64,000 nucleotides of DNA from Cherax quadricarinatus (Eukaryota > Arthropoda > Malacostraca > Decapoda > Parastacidae): contig NC_091300.1 in assembly GCF_038502225.1 (NCBI RefSeq), forward strand, positions 48,137,523-48,201,522, in the 5' to 3' direction. Each line of letters begins with the position of its first letter. Position 1 is the stretch's first letter. A model generated the notes under the pieces. That model made no database searches and was not told where the DNA came from. It saw nothing but the letters and a program-made list of their open reading frames with translations. Shown here in pieces: positions 23,160 to 38,935 of the stretch. Position numbers and translations under genes: made by a program.

Positions 23160-24070
<911 letters not shown>

Positions 24071-24169
24071 TTTAAGAGTAGCGCATACAGCACAACTGGA
24101 CGTTGTACTCGATACCCAAGGACACACGATGGTGTGGATGACTCAAGGCTGATCTCATTCTAGAGCTCA

Positions 24170-27100
24170 CAGGTACGAAGACCTCATATGAAGGAAGAGC
24201 TCACAGGTAGGAAGAGCTCACAAACAGAAAAAGTTCACAGGTCGTAACAGCTCACAGGTAAGAAGAGCTCCCGGGGAGGAAGAACACACATGCTGGAAGA
24301 GCTCACAGGTAGGAAGAGCTCACAGGTAGGAAGAACTCACAGGAAAGAAGAGCTCACAGATAGGAAAAGCTCACATACCGGAAGATCTCACTGGTAGGAA
24401 GAACTCAAAAGAAGGAAAAGCTTACAGGTCGTAAGAGTTCACAGGTAAGAAGAACTCCCAGAGAGGAGGAGCTCACAGGTAGGAAGAGCTCACAGACAGG
24501 AAGATCTCACAGGTAGGAAGAACTCACCGACAGGAAGATCTCACAGGTAGGAAGAGCTCACAGATAGGAAGAGCTCATAGGTAGGAAGCGTTCACAGACA
24601 GGAAGATCTCACAGGAAAGAAGAGCTCACAGGTAGGAAGAGCTCACAGACAGGAAGATCTCACAGGTAGGAAGAGCTCACAGGCAGGAAGATCTCACAGG
24701 TAGGAAGAGCTCACAGGTAGGAAGAGCTCATAGGTAGGAAGCGTTCACAGACAGGAAGATCTCACAGGAAAGGAAGAGCTCACAGACAGGAAGATCTCAC
24801 AGGTAGGAAGAGCTCACAGACAAGAAGAGCTCACAGGTAGAAAGAGCTCACAGGTAGGAAGAGCTCACAGGTAGGAAGAGCTGACAGATAGGAAGAGCTC
24901 AGAGGTAGGAAGAGCTCATAGGAAGGAAGAGCGCACAGGTAGGAAGAGCTCATAGGTATGAAGTGCTCACAGGTAGAAAGAGCTCAGAGGTAGGAAGAGC
25001 TCACAGATAGGAAGAGCTCACAGGTAGGAAAAGCTCACAGGTAGGAAGAGCTCACAGATAGGAAGAGCTCACAGGTAGGAAGAGCTCACAGGTAGGAAAA
25101 GCTCACAGGTAGGAAGAGCTCACAGATAGGAAGAGCTCACAGGTAGGAAGAGCTCACAGATAGGAAGAGCTCAGAGGTAGGAAGAGCTCATAGGAAGGAA
25201 GAGCTCATAGGTATGAAGAGCTCACAGGTAGAAAGAGCTCAGAGGTAGGAAGAGCTCAGAGGTAGGAAGAGCTCACAGATAGGAAGAGCTCACAGGTAGG
25301 AAAAGCTCACAGGTAGGAAGAGCTCACAGATAGGAAGAGCTCACAGGTAGGAAGAGCTCACAGATAGGAAGAGCTCACAGGAAGGAAGAGCTCACAGGTA
25401 GGAAGAGCTCACAGATAGGAAGAGCTCACAGGTAGGAAGAGCTCACAGGTAGGAAGAGCTCATAGGTATGAAGAGCTCACAGGTAGAAAGAGCTCACAGA
25501 CAGGAAGAGCTCACAGGTAGGAAGAGCTCACAGACAGGAAGAGCTCACAGGTAGGAAGAGCTCACTGGTAGGAAGAGCTCACAGAAAGGAAGAGCTCACA
25601 GGTTGGAAGAGCTTCAAGGCAGGAAGAGCTCACAGGTAGGAAGAGCTCACAGGTAGGAAGAGCTCACAATCAGGAAAAGCTCACAGGTAGGAAGAGCTCA
25701 CGTGAAGGAAAAGCTCAAGGGTAGGAAAAACTCACAGCTAGAAAGAGCTCACAGACAGCAAGAGCTCACAGGTAGGAAGAGCTTACACGTAGCAAGAGCT
25801 CACAGGTAGGGAGAGCTCACAGACAGGAAGAGCTCACAGGTTGGAAGAGCTTCAAGGCAGGAAGAGCTCACAGGTAGGAAGAGCTCACGTGAAGGAAAAG
25901 CTCACAGGTAGGAAGAGCTCACAGGTAGGAAGAGCTCACGTGAAGGAAAAGCTCACGGGTAGGAAAAACTCACAGGTAGGAAGAGCTCACAGACAGGAAG
26001 AGCTCACAGGTAGGAAGAGCTCATAGGTAGGAAAAGCTCACAGGTAGGAAGAGCTCACAGACAGTAAGAGCTCACAGGTAGGAAGAGCTCATAGGTAGGA
26101 AGAGCTCACAGGTAGGAAGAGCTCACAGGTAGGAAGAGCTCATAGGTAGGAAGAGCTCATAGGTAGGAAGAGCTCACAGGTAGGAAGAGCTCACAGGTAG
26201 GAAGAGCTCACAGGTAGGAAGAGCTCACAGGAAGGAAGAGCTCACAGGTAGGAAGAGCTCACAGGTAGGAAGAGCTCACAGGTAGGAAGAGCTCACAGAC
26301 AATAAGAGCTCACAGACAGGAAGAGCTCACAGGAAAGAAGAGCTTATAGGTAGGAAGAGCTCACATGTAGGAAGAGCTCACAGGTAGGAAGGGCTCACAG
26401 GTAGGAAGAGCTCACAGGTAAGAAGAGCTCACACGTAGGAAGAGCTCACAGGTAGGAAGAGCTCACAGGTAGGAAGAGCTCACAGGTAGGAAGAGCTCAT
26501 AGGTAGGAAGCGTTCACAGACAGTAAGATCTCACAGGTAGGAAGAGCTCACAGACAGGAAGATCTCACAGGTAGGAAGAGCTCACAGACAGGAAGATCTC
26601 ACAGGTAGGAAGAGCTCACAGGTAGGAAGAGCTCGCAGGTATAAAGAGCTCATATGTAGGAAGAGCTCATATATAGGAAGAGCTCATAGGTATGAATAGC
26701 TCACACGCAGGAAGAGCTCACAGGTAGGAAGAGCTCACAGACAGTAAGATCTCACAGGTAGGAAGAGCTCACAGACAGGAAGATCTCACAGGTAGGAAGA
26801 GCTCACAGACAGGAAGAGCTCACAGGTAGAAAGAGCTCACATGTAGGAAGAGCTCACAGGTAGGAAGAGCTCACAGGTAAGAAGAGCTCACAGGTAGGAA
26901 GAGCTCACAGGTAGGAAGAGCTCACAGGTAGGAAGAGCTCACAGACAGGAAGAGCTCACAGGTAGAAAGAGCTCACAGGTAGGAAGAGCTCACAGGTAGG
27001 AAGAGCTCACAGGTAGGAAGAGCTCATAGGTAAGAAGAGCTCATAGGTAGGAAGATCTCACAGGTAGGAAGAGCTCACAGGTAGGAAGAGCTCACAGGTA

Positions 27101-30100
27101 GGAAGAGCTCACTGGAAGGAAGAGCGCACAGGTAGGAAGAGCTCACAGGTAGGAAGAGCTCACAGACAATAAGAGCTCACAGACAGGAAGAGCTAACAGG
27201 CAAGAAGAGCTTATAGGTAGGAAGAGCTCACACGTAGGAAGAGCTCACAGGTAGGAAGAGCTAACAGGTAGGAAGAGATCAGAGGTAGGAAGAGCTCACA
27301 CGTAGGAAGAGCTCACAGGTAGGAAGAGCTAACAGGTAGGAAGAGATCAGAGGTAGGAAGAGCTCACACGTAGGAAGAGCTCACAGGTAGGAAGAGCTCA
27401 CAGGTAGGAAGAGCTCATAGGTAGGAAGACCTCACAGGTAGGAAGAGCTCACAGGTAGGAAAAGCTCACAGACAGGAAGAGCTCACAGTCAGAAAGAGCT
27501 CACAGGTAGGAAGAGCTCATAGGTAGGAAGAGCTCACATGTAGGAAGGGCTCACAGGTAGGAAGAGCTCACAGGTAGGAAGAGCTCACAGGTAGGAAGAG
27601 CTCACAGTAAGATCTCACAGGTAGGAAGAGCTCACAGACAGGAAGATCTCAGAGGTAGGAAGAGCTCACAGACAGGAAGATCTCACAGGTAGGAAGAGCT
27701 CACAGACAGGAAGAACTCACAGACAGGAAGAGCTCATAGGTAGGAAAAGCTCACGGGTAAAAAACTCACAGGTAAAGAGCTCACAGGCTCACAGGTAGGA
27801 AGAGCTCACAGGTAGGAAGAGCTCACAGGTAGGAAGAGCTCATAGGTAGGAAGATCTCACAGGTAGCTCACAGGTAGGAAGAGCTCACAGGTAGGAAGAG
27901 CTCACAGGTAGGAAGAGCTCACTGGAAGGAAGAGCGCACAGGTAGGAAGAGCTCACAGGTAGGAAGAGCTCACAGACAATAAGAGCTCACAGACAGGAAG
28001 AGCTCACAGGAAAGAAGAGCTTATAGGTAGGAAGAGCTCACATGTAGGAAGAGCTCACAGGTAGGAAGGGCTGACAGGTAGGAAGAGCTCACAGGTAAGA
28101 AGAGCTCACACGTAGGAAGAGCTCACAGGTAGGAAGAGCTCATAGGTAGGAAGAGCTCACAGGTAGGAAGAGCTCATAGGTAGGAAGCGTTCACAGACAG
28201 TAAGATCTCACAGGTAGGAAGAGCTCACAGACAGGAAGATCTCACAGGTAGGAAGAGCTCACAGACAGGAAGAACTCACAGGTAGAAAGAGCTCACAGGT
28301 AGGAAGAGCTCGCAGGTAGAAAGAGCTCATATGTAGGAAGAGCTCATATGTACGAAGAGCTCATAGGTATGAATAGCTCACACGTAGGAAGAGCTCACAG
28401 GTAGGAAGAGCTCACAGACAGTAAGAGCTCATAAGTAGGAAGAGCTCACAGACAGTAAGATCTCAAAGGTAGGAAGAGCTCACAGACAGGAAGAGCTCAC
28501 AGGAAGGAAGAGCTCACAGGAAAGAAGAGCTCATATGTAGGAAGAGCTCATAAGTAGGAAGAGCTCACAGGTAGGAAGAGCTCACAGACAATAAGAGCTC
28601 ACAGACAGGAAGAGCTCACAGGTAAGAAGAGCTCATGGGTAGGAAGAGCTCACATGTAGGAAGAGCTCACAGGTAGGAAGGGCTCACAGGTAGGAAGAGT
28701 TTACAGGTAGGAAGAGCTCACAGGTAAGAAGAGCTCACACGTAGGAAGAGCTCACAGGTAGGAAGAGCTCACAGGTAGGAAGAGCTCACAGGTAGGAAGA
28801 GCTCACAGATAGGAAGAGCTCATAGGTATGAATAGCTCACACGTAAGAAGAGCTCACAGGTAGGAAGAGCTCACAGGTAGGAAGAGCTCACAGGTAGGAA
28901 GAGCTCACAGGTAGAAAGAGCTCATAGACAGGAAGAGCTCGCAGGTAGGAAGTGCTCACAGACAGGAGGAGCTCACAGGTAGTAAGAGCTCACAGGTAGG
29001 AAGATCTCAAACACAGGAAGAGCTCACATGCTGGAAGAGCATCAAGGCAGGAAGAGCTCACAGGTAGGAAGAGCTCACAGGTAGGAAGAGCTCACAATCA
29101 GGAAAAGCTCACAGGTAGGAAGAGCTCACGTGAAGGAAAAGCTCACGGGTAGGAAAAACTCGCAGGTAGAAAGAGCTCACAGAGAGGAAGAGCTAACAGA
29201 CAGGAAGAGCTCACAGGTAGAAAGAGCTCATAGATAGGAAGAGCTCACAGGTAGGAAGAGCTCACATGTAGGAAGAGCTCACAGGTATGAAGAACTCACA
29301 GGAAAGAAGAGCTCACAGGTAGGAAGAGCTCACAGGTATGAAGAGCTCACAGGAAGGAAGAGCTCACAGGTAGGAAGAGCTCACAGGTAGGAAGAGCTCA
29401 CAGGTAGGAAGAGCTCACAGGTAGGAAGAGCTCACAGACAGGAAGAGCTCACAGGTAGGAAGAGCTCATAGGTAGGAAGAGCTCACAGGTAGGAAGAGCT
29501 CACAGACAGGAAGAGCTCACATGTAGAAAGAGCTCACAGATAGGAAGAGCTCACAGGTAGGAAGAGCTCACATGTAGGAAGAGCTCATAGGTAGGAAGAG
29601 CTCATAGATATGAAGAGCTCACAGGTAGGAAGAGCTCACGGGTAGGAAGAGCTTACAGATAGGAAGAGCTCACAGATAGGAAGAGCTCACAGGTAGGAAG
29701 AGCTCACAGGTAGGAAGAGCTCACAGGTATGGAGAGCTCACAGGAAGGAAGAGCTCACAGGTAGGAAGAGCTCACAGGAAGGAAGAGCTCACAGGTAGGA
29801 AGAGCTCACAGATAGGAAGAGCTCACAGGTAGGAAGAGCTCACAGGTAGGAAGAGCTCACAGGTATGAAGAGCTCACAGGAAGGAAGAGCTCACAGGTAG
29901 GAAGAGCTCACAGGAAGGAAGAGCTCACAGGTAGGAAGAGCTCACAGGTTGGAAGAGCTCACAGGTAGGAAGAGCTCACAGAGAGGAAAAGCTCACAGGT
30001 AGGAAGAGCTCACAGGTAGGAAGGGCTCACGGGTAGGAAGAGCTCACATGTAGGAAGAGCTCACAGACAGGAAGAGCTCACAGGTAGGAAGAGCTCACAG

Positions 30101-31755
30101 GTAGGAAGAGCTCACAGGTAGGAACAGCTCACACGTAGGAAGAGCTCACAGACAGGATGAGCTCACAGACAGGAAGAGCTTACAGGTAGGAAGAGCTCAC
30201 AGGTAGGAAGAGTTCTCAGGTAGGAAGAGCTCACAGGTAGGAAGAGCTCACAGGTAGGAAGAGCTCACAGGTAGGAAGAGCTCACACAAGTAGGAAGAGC
30301 TCACAGGTAGGAAGAGCTCACAGACAGGAAGAGCTCACAGGTAGGAAGAGCTCACAGGTAGGAAGAGCTCACAGGTAGGAAGAGCTCACAGACAGGAAGA
30401 GCTCACAGGTAGGAAGAGCTCACAGGTAGGAAGAGCTCACAGGTAGGAAGAGCTCACAGACAGGAAGAGCCCACAGGTAGGAAGGTCTCACGGGTAGGAA
30501 GAGCTCTCATGTAGGAAGAGCTCACAGACAGGAAGAGCTCACAGGTAGGAAGAGCTCACAGGTAGGAAGAGCTCACAGGTAGGAAGAGATCACAGGTAGG
30601 AACAGCTCACAGGTAGGAACAGCTCACAGGTAGGAAGAGCTCACAGGTAGGAAGAGCTCACAGGTACGAATATCTCATATTTAGGAAGAGCTCACAGACA
30701 GGAAGAGCTCACAGGTAGAAAGAGCTCACAGGTAGGAAGAGCTCACAGAAAGGAAGAGCTCAAAGGTAGGAAGAGTTCACAGGTAGGAAGAGCTCACAGA
30801 CAGGAAGAGCTCACAGGTAGGAAGAGCTCACAATCAGGAAAAGCTCACAGGTAGGAAGAGCTCTCGTGATGGAAAAGCTCACGGGTAGGAAGAGCTCTCG
30901 TGAAGGAAAAGCTCACGGGTAGGAAAAACTCACAGGTAGGAAGAGCTCACAGAGAGGAAGAGCTCACAGGTAGGAAGCGCTCATAGGTAGGAAGAGCTCA
31001 CAGGTAGGAAGAGCTCACAGACAGGAAGAGCTCACAGGTAGGAAGAGCTCATAGGTAGGAAGAGCTCACAGGTAGGACGAGCTCTCTAGTAGGAAGAGCT
31101 GATAGGTAGGAAGAGCTCACAGGTAGGAAGAGCTCACAGGTAGGAAGAGCTCACACAAGCAGGAAGAGCTCACAGGTAGGAAGAGCTCACTGACAGGAAG
31201 AGCTCACAGGTAGGAAGAGCTCACAGGTAGGAAGAGCTCACAGGTAGGAAGAGCTCACAGGTAGGAACAGCTCACAGGTAGAAACAGCTCACAGGTAGGA
31301 AGAGCTAACAGGTAGAAAGAGCTCACAGGTAGGAAGAGCTCACAGGTAGCAAGAGCTCATAGGTATGAAGAGCTCACAGGTAGGAAGAACTCACAGGTAG
31401 GAAGAGCTCACAGGTACGAAGAACTCACATTTAGGAAGAGCTCACAGACAGGAAGAGCTCACAGCTAGGAAGAGCTTCAAGGCAGGAAGAGCTCACAGGT
31501 AGGAAGAGCTCACAGGTAGGATGAGCTCACAATCAGGAAAAGCTCACAGGTAGGAAGAGCTCACGTGAAGGAAAAGCTCACGGGTAGGAAAAACTCACAG
31601 GTAGGAAGAGCTCGCGGGTAGGAAGAGTTCAGAGGTAGGAAGAGCTCACAGGAAGGGAGCCCTCACAGGCAGGAAGAGCTCAAAGGTAGAGAGCGCTCAC
31701 AGGCAGGAGGAGCTCACAGGTAGGGAGCGTTCACAGGCAGGAGGAGCTCACGGGA
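24170..31755. repeat. 7.6-kb array of a 17-bp minisatellite
   Basis: About 440 copies of ACAGGTAGGAAGAGCTC and variants (ACAGACAGGAAGATCTC, CGTGAAGGAAAAGCTC, ATAGGTAGGAAGAGCTC). Nearly every unit has the palindrome GAGCTC or its variant AGATCT. Larger blocks are themselves duplicated: the sequence around 27090-27230 recurs at 27900-28040 and 26380-26700 recurs at about 28060-28390. No coding signal; 17 bp is not divisible by three. Confidence 0.97.
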
Positions 31756-31825
31756 ATATTAAATAATATATAACTTTATTTCTCTACTTCGCCTTTTGTG
31801 TTAGTTATTGTCAAAGACACTTGTC

Positions 31826-31828
<3 letters not shown>

Positions 31829-31921
<93 letters not shown>

Positions 31922-31956
31922 GTGTTTGTGTGTGCGTGTGTGTGTGTGTTTATGTT

Positions 31957-31988
<32 letters not shown>

Positions 31989-31995
31989 CTTGTGT

Positions 31996-32081
<86 letters not shown>
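31829..32081. repeat. (TG)n microsatellite, interrupted
   Basis: About 250 bp of TG with scattered TT, GC and AT interruptions. It ends at GTACTCACCTAATTG, the 3' terminus of a minus-strand LINE A. Confidence 0.97.
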
Positions 32082-32084
<3 letters not shown>

Positions 32085-33651
32085 CACCTAATTGTAGTTG
32101 CAGGGGTCGAGATTCAGCTCCTGGCCCCACCTCTTCACTGAATTCTACTAGTTCCTCTCTCTCCCTGCTCCCTCGTCTTAAATCTATGTATGGTTCCTGC
32201 CTCCACTACATCCCTCGCCAGACTGCTCCACTTCCTGACCATTCTGTGACTGAAGAACTGCTTCCTAACATCCCTGTGACTCATCTGAGTCTTCAAATTC
32301 CAAGAGTGACCCCTTGTTTCTGGGTCCCCTCTCTGGAACATCTTGTCTCTGTCCACCTTGTCTATTCCACACAGTATTTTGTATGCCGTTATCATGTCTC
32401 CCCTATCCCTCCTGTCCTCCAGTGCCGTCAGGCCGATTTCCCTCAACCTTTCTTCATAGGACATTCCTCTTAGCTCTGGAACTAACCTTGTCCTAAACCT
32501 TTGCTTTTTCTAATTTATTGACGTGCTTGATCAAGTGTGGGTTCCAAACAGGTGCTGCATGCTCCAGTATGGGTCTGACGTACATGGTGTAAAGTGTCTT
32601 GAAAGATTCATTACTTAGGTATCGGATTGCTAATCTCAGGTTTGCCAGGAGCCCACATGCTGCAGCAGTTATCTGGTTGATGTGTGGGTCCGGAGACGTG
32701 TTTGGTGTTATACTCACGCCAAGATTTTTCTCCTTGAGCGAGGTTTGCAGTCGTTGGCCACCTAACCTATACTCTGTCTGCGGTCTTCTTTGCCCTTCTC
32801 CCATCTTCATGACTTTGCATTTGGCAGGGTTGAATTCAAGAAGCCAGTTGCTGGATCACGTGTCCAGCCTGTCCAGGTCGCTTTGAAGTCCTACCTGATC
32901 CTCATCTGATTTAATTCTCCTCATTAACTTGACATCATCTGCGAACAGGGCCATCTCTGAGTCTATCCCTTCCATCATGTCATTCACATATACCAAAAAT
33001 AGCACTATCCTTGGACCGACCTCTGTGGGACCCCGCTCGTCACGGGTGCCCTCTGTGATACCTCATCACGTACCATGACTCGTTGTTACACTTCAGAGAA
33101 TACCCTCTCAGGTATTCTCTGAAGTGCCCTTCCTGTTATACACGCCTGATCCTCTAGTTTCTGCACTACTCTCTTGTGAGAAACTGTGTCGAAGGCCTTC
33201 TTGCAGTCCAAGAAGATGCAATCAACCCACCCCTCTCTCTCATCTCTTACTTCTGTTACTTTTTCATAAAACTCCAGAAGGTTTGTGACACAGGATTTGC
33301 CTTCCATGAAACCGTGCTGGTTGTCATTTATACTTTTGTTCCATTCCAGGTGCTCCACCACTCTCCTCCTGATAATCTTCTCCATGACTTTGCAGATTAT
33401 ACATGTCAGTGAAACTGGTCTGTAGTTTAGAGCCTCTTTTCTGTTTACTTGTTTAAAAATGAGAACTACATTTGCGGTCTTCCATATCTCAGGTAGTTGC
33501 CAAGTTTCAAGGGATGTGTTGAAGATTGTGGTTAATGGGACACACAGTATTTCTGCTCCCTCTCTAAGGACCCTCGGCGAGATGTTGGCCGGTCCATTGC
33601 CTTTGAGGTATCAAGGTTATTTAGCAGCTTCTTCACCTCCTCTTCAGTTGT

Positions 33652-33655
<4 letters not shown>
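32080..33655 (-). pseudogene. LINE family A copy, frameshifted
   Basis: Minus-strand relative of 17787-19640 with multiple disruptions. Recognisable parts are MSYEERLREIGLTALEDRR (32464 down), MKMGEGQRRPQTEYRLGGQ with YVRPILEHAAPVWNPHL (32810-32493) and NDNQHGFMEGKSCVTNLLEF with DCIFLDCKKAFDTV (33385-33086). The sequence from 33400 to 33650 continues toward the N-terminal RT region. The GVPQGS block near 33030 is damaged. Confidence 0.85.

Positions 33656-33692
<37 letters not shown>
33656..33692. repeat. (TG)n microsatellite
   Basis: Short TG run at the upstream (5'-truncated) side of the LINE A copy. Confidence 0.95.
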
Positions 33693-33694
<2 letters not shown>

Positions 33695-33855
33695 GGTAAC
33701 CTTCACAATAGTGAGGTAGAGTATTACTGCTGATATTTTTTATGCACAGAAGCTATGCTAAACCTGTTAAAAATCATCAGTTGGTTTCAGCAATTTTTTC
33801 CTATACTGTAAAAGTTGCCAATATCCACTAGTACCGATACACTGGAATATCCCTA

Positions 33856-34003
<148 letters not shown>

Positions 34004-34440
34004 GAGGTGGCTTATATACTGCGGTGAGATGAGTTGAAGCAGGAGGAGGCGGGATCACAGTGGGACCTGCCACTAGTGTAAGTAGGTCGTCGTCCAATGG
34101 TTGGGATCTTGGTACAAAGACTTCAACGCTTGCCCAACCTTTGGACGACGACCTACTTACACTAGTGGCAGGTCCCACTGTGATCCCGCCTCCTCCTGCT
34201 TCAACTCATCTCACCGCAGTATATAAGCCACCTCTTTGGCACTATGCTGCACTTCCTGCAAGAGTGATGGACTGAACACATCGATTCCAGGTTGAGGGAC
34301 TGACTACCTCAAACTTCTACTCTCCTTACCCATTTCTACTTTGTATTGGAATGATGAAGCCACTGTGTGGCGAAACGTTTCTTCATTAAAGATTCCCATG
34401 TGTTGCGTAAGTGTCTCAATTCTTCAACTTAATATATACC
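34004..34440 (+). mobile_element. PLE terminal repeat with 100-bp inverted repeat and hammerhead
   Basis: Arms 34004-34105 and 34133-34234 are near-perfect reverse complements around a 27-bp spacer. The right arm ends in CGCAGTATATAAGCCACCTC, a TATA-like element. Downstream are TGAACACATCGATTCCAGG, a PLE terminal motif shared with 45128 and 48825, and a hammerhead-like core. A small inverted terminal unit without coding sequence. Confidence 0.65.
34351..34375 (+). ncRNA. hammerhead ribozyme core (C to A in first box)
   Basis: ATGATGA, stem II GCCAC-TGT-GTGGC, then GAAA followed by CGTTTC. Only the first C of CTGATGA is changed. GAAACGTTTC is self-complementary, as in PLE hammerheads with very short stem III. 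Confidence 0.5.
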
Positions 34441-34883
34441 ATGAAACTCTCCTTCACTACATTTAAACTAAATTACATATCCAAGTTATATATTACTTTG
34501 CAGTTTATTAACATATGTAAAAGATGTATTATTAATCAGTTGTTCTGGACAAATAAACTGACAACCTAATTCACGTAAGAAGTCAACAGATCACATTTAA
34601 TATAATTTTGGACGTGAAGCGCTAAACCCATGGGAGTCATGCAGCTCCACACGGTGTGAAGGTACAGTTCACTGTCTATTCAGCTCTTTAGCGTGATACT
34701 CAGTTCCTATTTGTATTTAACTTGAGGGGGAACCTCTGATGAAATTTCAGTAATTACTGAACTGTTATAATGCCACGAGAATAGGAAGAAAATCAGAAGA
34801 CAGGTTGACAGAGAGGAGGAAAAATTAAAAAGACTGCACAAGTGATGAAAATAGCTTATCCTGCTTATATTGGATGATTGATT
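34441..34883. other. unassigned sequence
   Basis: AT-rich, no recognised gene or repeat. Confidence 0.4.
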
Positions 34884-36501
<1,618 letters not shown>

Positions 36502-36660
36502 CCCAACAATTAATATTTGCACTGATAACTCATTACAGATGTGACCGGGTGTGAGTGTGTGAACTGCTCATTACTTTATAATTTGTTCATGATTGTAACC
36601 ACGTATAAACATAAGTAAGTAAATTTACTTACATGATTCATCACTTTCGGAACTTGTGAC

Positions 36661-36858
36661 TTCATTACCTTTGTAACTTGCTCAGCTATCAAAGCTTTGG
36701 GGCCCAGTCGCTGGACCCATTACGTACCTCTGTAATCTGTAAATTCCTTTGTAACTTGTCATGATTGTGACCGTATCTACCTGGAGTTCATTACCTTTGT
36801 AACTTGCTCAGCTATCAAAGCTTTGGGGCCCAGTCGCTGGACCCATTACGTACCTCTT
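36661..36858. repeat. 70-bp direct repeat pair
   Basis: 36661-36731 and 36789-36858 are almost identical, containing TTTGTAACTTGCTCAGCTAT and GGGGCCCAGTCGCTGGACCC. This resembles a repeated 3' UTR module; the element is not identified. Confidence 0.85.
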
Positions 36859-36904
36859 TTGACTACCACGCACAGGATGGGAATGGGAATGGAGTCATGG
36901 GAAT

Positions 36905-38935
36905 GGGGTAGTGAAATACGGCGGGAGGCATCCGTAGAATTTCTCGGAGTTTTTCTCCTTAAGGAAGCCTAGAGAACAAATGGATTTGTCAGTTAAAAAT
37001 AGGAGAGGAGAGTTATTAAATGGAGAGTTAGAGGTATTGGGAAGATGGAAGGAATATTTTGAGGAATTTTTAAATGTTGATGAAAATAGGGAAGCTATGA
37101 TTTCGTGTATAGGGCAAGGAGGAATAACATCTTGAAGGAGTGAGGAAGAGCCAGTTGTGAGTGTGGGGGAAGTTCGTGAGGCAGTAGGTAAAATGAAAGG
37201 GGGTAAGGCAGCCGGGATTGATGGGATAAAGATAGAAATGTTAAAAGCAGGTGGGGATATAGTTTTGGAGTGGTTGGTGCAATTATTTAAAAAATGTATG
37301 GAAGAGGGTAAGGTACCTAGGGATTGGCAGAGAGCATGCATAGTTCCTTTGTATAAAGACAAAGGGAACAAATGAGAGTGCAAAAATTATAGGGGGATAA
37401 CTCTGTTGAGTATACCTGGTAAAGTGTATGGTAGAGTTATTATTGAAAGAATTAAGAGTAAGACGGAGAATAGGATAGCAGATGAACAAGGAGGCTTTAG
37501 GAAAGGTAGGGGGTGTGTGGATCAGGTGTTTACAGTGAAACATATAAGTGAACAGTATTTAGATAAGGCTAAAAAGGTTTTTGTAGCATTTATGGATTTG
37601 GAAAAGGCGTATGACAGGGCGGATAGGGGGGCAATGTGGCAGATGTTGCAGGTGTATGGTGTAGGAGGTAGGTTACTGAAAGCAGTGAAGAATTTTTACG
37701 AGGATAGTGAGGCTCAAGTTAGAGTATGTAGGAAAGAGGGAGATTATTTTCCAATAAAAATAGGCCTTAGACAAGGATGTGTGATGTCACCGTGGTTGTT
37801 TAATATATTTATAGATGGGGTTGTAAGAAGTAAATGCGAGGGTCTTGACAAGTGGCGTGGAGTTAAAAGATAAAGAATCACACATAAAGTGGGAGTTGTC
37901 ACAGTTGCTCTTTGCTGATGACACTGTGCTCTTGTGAGATTCGGAAGAGAAGTTGCAGAGGTTGGTGGATGAATTTGGTAGGGTATGCAAAAGAAGAAAA
38001 TTAAAAGTGAATACATGAAAGAGTAAGGTTATGAGCATAACAAATGATTAGGTGATGAAAGATTGGATATCAGATTGGAGGGAGAGAGTATGGAGGAGGT
38101 GAATGTATTCAGATATTTGAGAGTGGACGTGTCAGCGGATGGGTCTATGAAAGATGAGGTGAATCATAGAATATATGAGGGGAAAAGGGTGAGCGGTGCA
38201 CTTAGGAGTCTTTGGAGACAAAGAACTTTGTCCGTGGGGGCAAAGAGGGGAATGTATGAGAGTATAGTTTTACCAACGCTCTAATATGGGTGTGAAGCAT
38301 GGGTTATGAATGTTGCAGCGAGGAGAAGGCTGGAGGCAGTGGAGACGTCATGTCTGAGGGCAATGTGTGGTGTGAATATAATGCAGAGAATTCGTAGTTT
38401 GGAAGTTAGGAGGAGGTGCGGGATTACCAAAACTGTTGTCCAGTGGGCTGAGGAAGGGTTGTTGGGGTGGTTCGGACATGTAGAGAGAATGGAGCGAAAC
38501 AGAATGACTTCAAGAGTGTATTAGTCTGTAGTGGAAGGAAGGCGGGGTAGGGGTCGGCCTAGGAAAGGTTGGAGGGAGGGGATAAAGGAGGTTTTGTGTG
38601 CGAGGGGCTTGGACTTCCAGCAGGCATGCGAGCGTGTTCGATAGGAGTGAATGGAGACAAATGGTTTTTAATACTTGATGTGCTGTTGGAGTGTGAGCAA
38701 AGTAACATTTATGAAGGGATTCAGGGAAACCGGCAGGCCGGACTTGAGTCCTGGAGATGGGAAGTACAGTGCCTGCACTCTGAAGGAGGGGTGTTAATGT
38801 TGCAGTTTAAAAACTGTAGTGTAAAGCACGCTTCTGGCAAGACAGTGATGGAGTGAATGATGGTGAAAGTTTTTCTTTTTCGGGCCACCCTGCCTTGGTG
38901 GGAATCGGCCAGTGTGTAAATAATAATAAAAAAAT
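36905..38935 (+). pseudogene. LINE family B, longest copy, ORF2 fragmented
   Basis: Upstream: NRRGELLNGELEVLGRWKEYFEEFL out of frame near 36995. Frame 37157-37375: KMKGGKAAGIDGIKIEMLKAGG. Frame 37406-37873: GGFRKGRGCVDQVFTVKH, FVAFMDLEKAYDRADR (catalytic Asp), [19 protein letters not shown]. Then, after frameshifts, LLFADDTVLL, GRVCKRRKLK, RGMYESIVLPTL and LRAMCGVNIMQRIRSLEVRR (38306-38524). Stops and frameshifts occur throughout. The 3' end is GGGCCACCCTGCCTTGGTGG followed by an AATAATAA tail. The RT clade is uncertain (RTE-like or Jockey-like). This is the reference copy for comparing other B fragments. Confidence 0.85.

Noticed and set aside
24170..31755. CRISPR-like array of regular repeats
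   Set aside because: The 17-bp units are contiguous with no unique spacers, and the context is eukaryotic.
31801..32473. Cys/Val and His/Thr repeat proteins at TG arrays (also 35971-36509, 61906-62272)
   Set aside because: These are translations of (TG)n/(CA)n; the non-repeat tail at 32140-32473 is antisense LINE A.
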